The notes below the pieces were generated by a model. That model made no database searches, was not told the DNA's origin, and saw nothing but the letters and a program-made list of their open reading frames with translations. Shown here in pieces: positions 59,681 through 64,000 of a DNA stretch of 64,000 bases. The stretch spans positions 310,001-374,000 of the forward strand of contig NZ_CP035282.1 of the NCBI RefSeq assembly GCF_004103715.1. Reading direction: 5' to 3'. Origin of the DNA: Acidilutibacter cellobiosedens (GTDB lineage Bacteria; Bacillota; Clostridia; Tissierellales; Acidilutibacteraceae). Each line of letters begins with the position of its first letter. Within the stretch, counting starts at the first letter, position 1. A program made the translations under genes and the position numbers.

Positions 59681-60463
59681 ATGGAGAAAGGAATTATTGT
59701 GGCAAGTTTTGGCACCACCTTTGAGGAAGCCGAAAAATTATGTATAAAAAGCATAGAAAAGAGGGTGAAGAAGGAGTTTAACGGATATTATACGGAAAGG
59801 GCTTTTACTTCCCAGATGGTGATTAATAAACTTAAGAAAAGGGATGGAATATCAGTAAATAATGTAACAGAAGCATTGGGGAAGATGAAAAACGAAGGTA
59901 TTTCCCAAATATATATACAATCCCTTCATATAATACCAGGTCATGAATACAATAAGCTCGTAAATCAGGCAGAATTGTTTAAAAAAGAAAATCAGGATAT
60001 CATTGTAAAAATAGGAGTACCGCTGTTATACGATGATACAGATTATGAAAGGACAGTAAATTCAATTGAAATTCCGCAAATTAAACCTGATGAGGCATTG
60101 GTTTTTATGGGACATGGTACAGATCATAGCTCGGATACCAGTTATAGTCTGTTGGAAAAATATTTTAGAAAGGAATATTCAGACAATATATTTATCGGAA
60201 CAATGGAAGGAAGTATAACGTTAGGGAATATAATACCTCAACTCTTCCGGAGAAAGATAAAAAAAATTATACTAATGCCCTTTATGTTGGTAACGGGGGA
60301 TCACGTAATCAACGATATGGCTGGCGATAAAGGCAGTTCATGGAAGAATACGTTAATCAAAGGCGGTTTTGAGGTTGAAGTGAATATGCTTGGATTAGGT
60401 CAGAATAAAAAAATTCAAGATATATTTATATCTCACTTAAAAACCATCATAGAAAATAACTGA
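59681..60463 (+). CDS. cbiK: sirohydrochlorin cobaltochelatase
   Basis: 260 residues. IIVASFGTTFEEAEKLCIKS, QSLHIIPGHEYNKLVNQAEL (metal-site His), VFMGHGTDHSSDTSY (second His) and PFMLVTGDHVINDMAG are diagnostic of CbiK. Inserts Co(II) into sirohydrochlorin, the entry step of the anaerobic pathway. No signal peptide. First gene after the cobalamin riboswitch. Confidence 0.95.
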   Translation: MEKGIIVASFGTTFEEAEKLCIKSIEKRVKKEFNGYYTERAFTSQMVINKLKKRDGISVNNVTEALGKMKNEGISQIYIQSLHIIPGHEYNKLVNQAELFKKENQDIIVKIGVPLLYDDTDYERTVNSIEIPQIKPDEALVFMGHGTDHSSDTSYSLLEKYFRKEYSDNIFIGTMEGSITLGNIIPQLFRRKIKKIILMPFMLVTGDHVINDMAGDKGSSWKNTLIKGGFEVEVNMLGLGQNKKIQDIFISHLKTIIENN

Positions 60464-60496
60464 TTATTGAAAAGAATATTTTAGGAGGAATGAAAT

Positions 60497-61528
60497 ATGA
60501 AAAAGACAAAGATGTTGTTATTATTTTTGGTAGTTGTGATGGCTGTATCAATATTTAGCGGATGTCAAAATACTAAAGATGTAAACGGTTCGGATAATGA
60601 TGATGCTAAAGAAGAAACGAAGAAAGAAGAAGAGAATAAACCAGTATCAGAATACGGGGTTACTGTTAATAAGGATAATGTAGTATTTACAGATGCCAGG
60701 GGAAAAGAAGTAACCATAAAAAAGAACCCTGAAAGGGTTGTCTGCTTATACAATTCCTATCTTGACATCTGGGACAGCTGTGGCGGAAAAGTAATAGGAA
60801 AGGTAGAAGAAGCCGAGGAAAAACCTATTGAAAATGCTAAATCCGCTGAAGTTGTAGGAAGCCCCGGTTCTCCGAGCCTTGAAAAGATATTAGCATTAAA
60901 ACCCGATTTAGTCATTTTGACTAATGACTTTAAAGGTCAAGCATCCCTGATTCCGTCGTTAGAACAAAATAACATTCAGGTTATTGATTTAGCTAATACC
61001 TATTTAAAGGATTATTATATGACTGTAAGGCTTTTCACGGGGATTACCGGAAGAGAAGACCTGTATGAAAAACACACCAATGAAGTAAAGAAGAAAGTAG
61101 ATGAAATAATAGCAAAAGTACCGAAGGACAAAAAATATAAAGTGCTAATAGTATTTGCTACTGCTAAAAATATTACAGTCAGGAATTCGGAATCAATGGT
61201 GGGGGAAATGCTCAAGGATTTAAACACCATAAATATATCCGATACTGCGGCAAATTCGTCTGATGCAAAGGTCTTCAGCATGGAAAAAATAATACAGGAA
61301 GATCCGGATTTCATATTTGTACAAACTATGGGAAGCGATAAAGAGGAAATAATGGCAAGATTGAAACAGGATGTGGAAGATAATCCGGCTTGGAGCTCTC
61401 TTACTGCTGTGAAGAATGACAGATATATAATTCTTTCTAAGGACTTGTACTTATATAAACCAAATGCAAAATATCCCGATGCTTATGAAGGCTTAGCAAA
61501 AATACTTTATCCGGATATATTCAAATAA
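60497..61528 (+). CDS. btuF: corrinoid/siderophore ABC transporter binding lipoprotein (BtuF-like)
   Basis: 343 residues. Lipoprotein signal ending FSGC (Cys23), acidic linker, then a helical-backbone binding protein: VFTDARGKEVTIKKNPERVV, VVGSPGSPSLEKILALKPDL, VILTNDFKGQASLIPSLEQN. The fold is shared with iron-siderophore binders. The riboswitch and cbiK upstream make cobalamin or a precursor the likely ligand. Confidence 0.85.
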   Translation: MKKTKMLLLFLVVVMAVSIFSGCQNTKDVNGSDNDDAKEETKKEEENKPVSEYGVTVNKDNVVFTDARGKEVTIKKNPERVVCLYNSYLDIWDSCGGKVIGKVEEAEEKPIENAKSAEVVGSPGSPSLEKILALKPDLVILTNDFKGQASLIPSLEQNNIQVIDLANTYLKDYYMTVRLFTGITGREDLYEKHTNEVKKKVDEIIAKVPKDKKYKVLIVFATAKNITVRNSESMVGEMLKDLNTINISDTAANSSDAKVFSMEKIIQEDPDFIFVQTMGSDKEEIMARLKQDVEDNPAWSSLTAVKNDRYIILSKDLYLYKPNAKYPDAYEGLAKILYPDIFK

Positions 61529-61541
61529 AAAGATTGGCATG

Positions 61542-61573
61542 GCTGTATAGTCTTTATATAAAGACTATACAGC
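61542..61573 (+). promoter_or_regulatory. perfect 32-bp palindrome between btuF and btuC
   Basis: GCTGTATAGTCTTTAT followed by its exact complement, 13 bases after the btuF stop and without a T-run. It can form a long stem in the mRNA and may stabilise the btuF part. Confidence 0.7.
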
Positions 61574-61606
61574 TATTGAAATGCTTAATACTAAGGGGAA
61601 TAAAAT

Positions 61607-62611
61607 ATGACTGATAGCAATATAAAAAAAGAAAGAATTAAAAAGAAGGTTATTTTACTGATTTTTATAGCTTTGACTGTAATCAGTTTTTTTATAAGCA
61701 TAGGAAATGGAGCGGTAAAGGTACATCCAAAGGAAATAATAAATGCGGTATTCTTTGAAAAATCCACAGTGAACTATCAAATAATATGGAACGTCAGATT
61801 GCCGAGAACTATAGTAGCAGCCCTCGTTGGGACATGCCTTGCATTATCGGGAGCCATATTGCAGGGTGTTATGAGAAACCCATTAGCGGCGCCAAATATC
61901 ATAGGAGTTTCCTCTGGAGCCGGACTTATGACATTATTAATTCTGATACTCTTTCCGGATTTCTACTATTTGGCACCTATAGGTGCATTTATAGGTGCAC
62001 TGCTGGCCACACTTTTTATATATTTTTTAGCGTGGAAGGAAGGTGTTGTACCAACGAGATTGATACTGGCCGGAGTTGCCGTTTCTTCCTTATTGGGAGC
62101 GGGAACAAACGCTTTGATGACGTTTTATCCAAACAAAGTGGCAGGAGTTATAGGCTTCATGGTGGGTGGCCTTTCATCTACTACGTGGCAGCAGGTAAAA
62201 ATTATATTTCCTTATGCAGCTATAGGGATTTTTTTGATTTTATTGATACCAAACAAACTGAATATACTGATGATGGGAGACGAAGTAGCTACAAGCCTTG
62301 GATTAAATGTTGAAAGAACAAGGTTTGCCTTTATTATAATTTCGTCCTTATTGGCAGGAAGTGCTGTAAGCGTTGTAGGGCTTTTAGGATTTGTAGGATT
62401 TATAGTACCACATATGACGAGATTGTTTATAGGTTCTGATTATAGATATTTACTGCCGGCAGTTATTTTTACGGGAGCTACTGTAGTCATGCTATGTGAT
62501 ACCCTCGCAAGAGTAATGTTTGCACCTATGGAAATACCTGTAGGAATTATAATGTCAGCATTGGGAGCTCCGTTTTTCTTATATTTACTAAGAAGAAAGA
62601 AGGAGTATTAA
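61607..62611 (+). CDS. btuC: BtuC-like FecCD-family permease
   Basis: 334 residues with about nine to ten helices. VRLPRTIVAALVGTCLALSG, GAILQGVMRNPLAAPNIIGV and GFVGFIVPHMTRLFIGSDYR are FecCD/BtuC signatures. A homodimeric channel for the binding protein upstream. Confidence 0.92.
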   Translation: MTDSNIKKERIKKKVILLIFIALTVISFFISIGNGAVKVHPKEIINAVFFEKSTVNYQIIWNVRLPRTIVAALVGTCLALSGAILQGVMRNPLAAPNIIGVSSGAGLMTLLILILFPDFYYLAPIGAFIGALLATLFIYFLAWKEGVVPTRLILAGVAVSSLLGAGTNALMTFYPNKVAGVIGFMVGGLSSTTWQQVKIIFPYAAIGIFLILLIPNKLNILMMGDEVATSLGLNVERTRFAFIIISSLLAGSAVSVVGLLGFVGFIVPHMTRLFIGSDYRYLLPAVIFTGATVVMLCDTLARVMFAPMEIPVGIIMSALGAPFFLYLLRRKKEY

Positions 62612-62613
62612 AT

Positions 62614-63396
62614 ATGGAATTAAAAGTTGAAAACTTAGATGTGAATTATGGAGACAAGAATGTTGTGAAAAATATAAGCTTTAATGTAGATTCCGGACAA
62701 ATAGTTACCGTTATAGGGCCTAACGGTTCAGGAAAATCAACTTTAATTAAAGCTATGGGCAGATGCTTAAAGCCGGCAAGAGGTAATATCTACTTAGACG
62801 GAACCAATATCAAGGATATGAATACTAAGGTCATTGCTCAAAAACTATCTATGCTGCCCCAGGTAAAGAATATAGCATCCGATATATCTGTGGAAGAATT
62901 GGTATCATACGGCAGGTACCCTCATTTAAAATTTGGGAAAAGGCTTAGTAAAGAAGATACGGATATAATAAATTGGGCGTTGGAAAAAACCGGTCTTATT
63001 CCGTTGAGAAAAAGATTTGTTACAACCTTGTCGGGAGGAGAAGAACAGAGAGCGTGGTTAGCCATGTCTTTGGCTCAAAGGCCTAAGATACTTATGCTCG
63101 ATGAGCCTACTACATTTCTTGATATATCCTATCAGGTAGAAATTTTAGAATTGGTAAGGGAATTAAACAGAACACTGAGATTAACGGTAGTGATGGTTTT
63201 GCATGATTTAAACCAAGCCGCAAGATATTCGGATACAATTTTGGTTATAAAAGACGGTAAGCTATGGAATCAAGGGCCGCCGGATAAGATAATGGATGAG
63301 AAATTATTAAGAGAAGTTTTTAAAATAGAAGCGGACATATATGATGATAAAGTAAATAATTGTCCTTATTTTATTCCTAAAAATGTTATTGGTTAA
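62614..63396 (+). CDS. btuD: BtuD-like ABC ATPase
   Basis: 260 residues. Walker A GPNGSGKSTLIKAMG, signature LSGGEEQRAWLAMSL, Walker B ILMLDEPTTFLD, H-loop VLHDLNQAARY. FepC/BtuD group. Starts two bases after btuC. Confidence 0.93.
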   Translation: MELKVENLDVNYGDKNVVKNISFNVDSGQIVTVIGPNGSGKSTLIKAMGRCLKPARGNIYLDGTNIKDMNTKVIAQKLSMLPQVKNIASDISVEELVSYGRYPHLKFGKRLSKEDTDIINWALEKTGLIPLRKRFVTTLSGGEEQRAWLAMSLAQRPKILMLDEPTTFLDISYQVEILELVRELNRTLRLTVVMVLHDLNQAARYSDTILVIKDGKLWNQGPPDKIMDEKLLREVFKIEADIYDDKVNNCPYFIPKNVIG

Positions 63397-63471
63397 AATT
63401 TTGTCCTTATTTACTTTTTGAGGAATCAATTATATTATTGATATAAATAATATATTAAGGAGTTGAATTTA

Positions 63472-64000
63472 ATGATACAGGAAAGACTTAAAAAGGTTTT
63501 AGAAATTATGGAAAAGAAGAAATTGCCTCAGATTATAGTTTCCGATCCGTCAGCTATATTTTATCTTACAGGGAAATGGATTTTTCCCGGGGAAAGAATG
63601 CTTGCACTTTATATAACGTTAAATGGGGATAATAAACTGTTTGTAAATGAATTATTTCCAATAAGCGAAGACTTGGGACCGGAAATTGTATGGTACAATG
63701 ATGTGCAGAATCCTGTAGATGTATTGGTGAAATATATTGAAAAGGATAAGCCAATGGGTATTGATAAGAATTGGCCTGCTCATTTTCTGTTGAAGCTTAT
63801 GGAACTAAAAGGCGGCACTGTATTTGTAAATGCTTCCGAGATTATAGATAGAGTAAGGATGTGCAAAGATGAAACTGAAAAACAACTTATGAGAAGTGCT
63901 TCAAAATTAAATGACACTGCCATGGATAAAATGGTTAAACTTGTGCCAAAGAAATATTCGGAAAAGAAAATGGGGAAAATACTTTCTGACATATGGGATG
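63472..64000 (+). CDS. M24-family Xaa-Pro peptidase, N-terminal part (runs off the window)
   Basis: 176 residues visible. The creatinase-type N-terminal domain: ERLKKVLEIMEKKKLPQIIV, SAIFYLTGKWIFPGERMLAL, EIIDRVRMCKDETEKQLMRS. The linker RM.KDE.E...MR.A precedes the pita-bread catalytic domain, whose five metal ligands lie beyond the window. AAGGAG upstream. Aminopeptidase P or prolidase type. Confidence 0.88.
   Translation, partial: MIQERLKKVLEIMEKKKLPQIIVSDPSAIFYLTGKWIFPGERMLALYITLNGDNKLFVNELFPISEDLGPEIVWYNDVQNPVDVLVKYIEKDKPMGIDKNWPAHFLLKLMELKGGTVFVNASEIIDRVRMCKDETEKQLMRSASKLNDTAMDKMVKLVPKKYSEKKMGKILSDIWD

Overview
The window is AT-rich DNA with strong AGGAGG-type ribosome-binding sites, many TTG and GTG starts, an anaerobic (cbi-type) cobalamin pathway, an AcoR/sigma-54 acetoin dehydrogenase operon and FMN and cobalamin riboswitches. 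Together these point to an anaerobic low-GC Firmicute of the Clostridia, possibly a Tissierella/Sedimentibacter-like lineage. The genus is inference. No rRNA, tRNA or CRISPR array was seen.

About 1-28 kb is a plastic accessory region. It holds tandem small paralogs at the left edge and a 1.8 kb non-coding tract full of a short motif related to TGACAGAACTTTATTT. Part of that tract (about 450 bp) is repeated 15.9 kb further on. Next come small cargo genes (acetyltransferase, methyltransferases, zinc ribbon, small membrane proteins) and an arsenic operon (arsR, acr3, arsC, ArsP-like permease, thioredoxin, DUF2703) with two ArsR-type palindromes. A ParM/ParR-like partition pair without a replicase and a miniature protein carrying the Na+-site motif of oxaloacetate decarboxylase beta follow. 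Then an IS630 element abuts a truncated Shedu (SduA-like) gene, next to a zinc-finger/PD-(D/E)XK-like protein. A tight XRE / ImmA-IrrE protease / PIN-domain trio follows.

The most unusual part is 22.0-27.3 kb. It has a BpsA-like (branched polyamine synthase fold) enzyme split by a -1 frameshift, an ABC-2 exporter (one ATPase, two permeases), a 29-residue peptide gene with a very strong ribosome-binding site, a TldD-type metalloprotease and the stump of an ABC exporter. This looks like a peptide natural-product (RiPP-like) locus of an unfamiliar type, partly decayed.

About 28-64 kb is mainly core metabolism. It contains oppABCDF, a MATE pump, and an ascorbate-type PTS operon with a truncated PRD regulator and a transketolase pair collapsed by deletion. 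It continues with FMN-riboswitch/ribU, Fe/Mn superoxide dismutase, and acoR with a sigma-54-driven acoABXCL operon whose first gene is decayed. An 11-gene cobalamin operon (cbiA to cbiJ) and a cobalamin riboswitch driving cbiK-btuFCD follow. The window ends inside an M24 (Xaa-Pro) peptidase gene. The corrin operon and the cbiK/btu operon together take the tetrapyrrole from cobalt insertion to adenosylated cobyrinic acid a,c-diamide and import corrinoids. The late genes (cbiP, cbiB, cobU/S/T) are not in the window.
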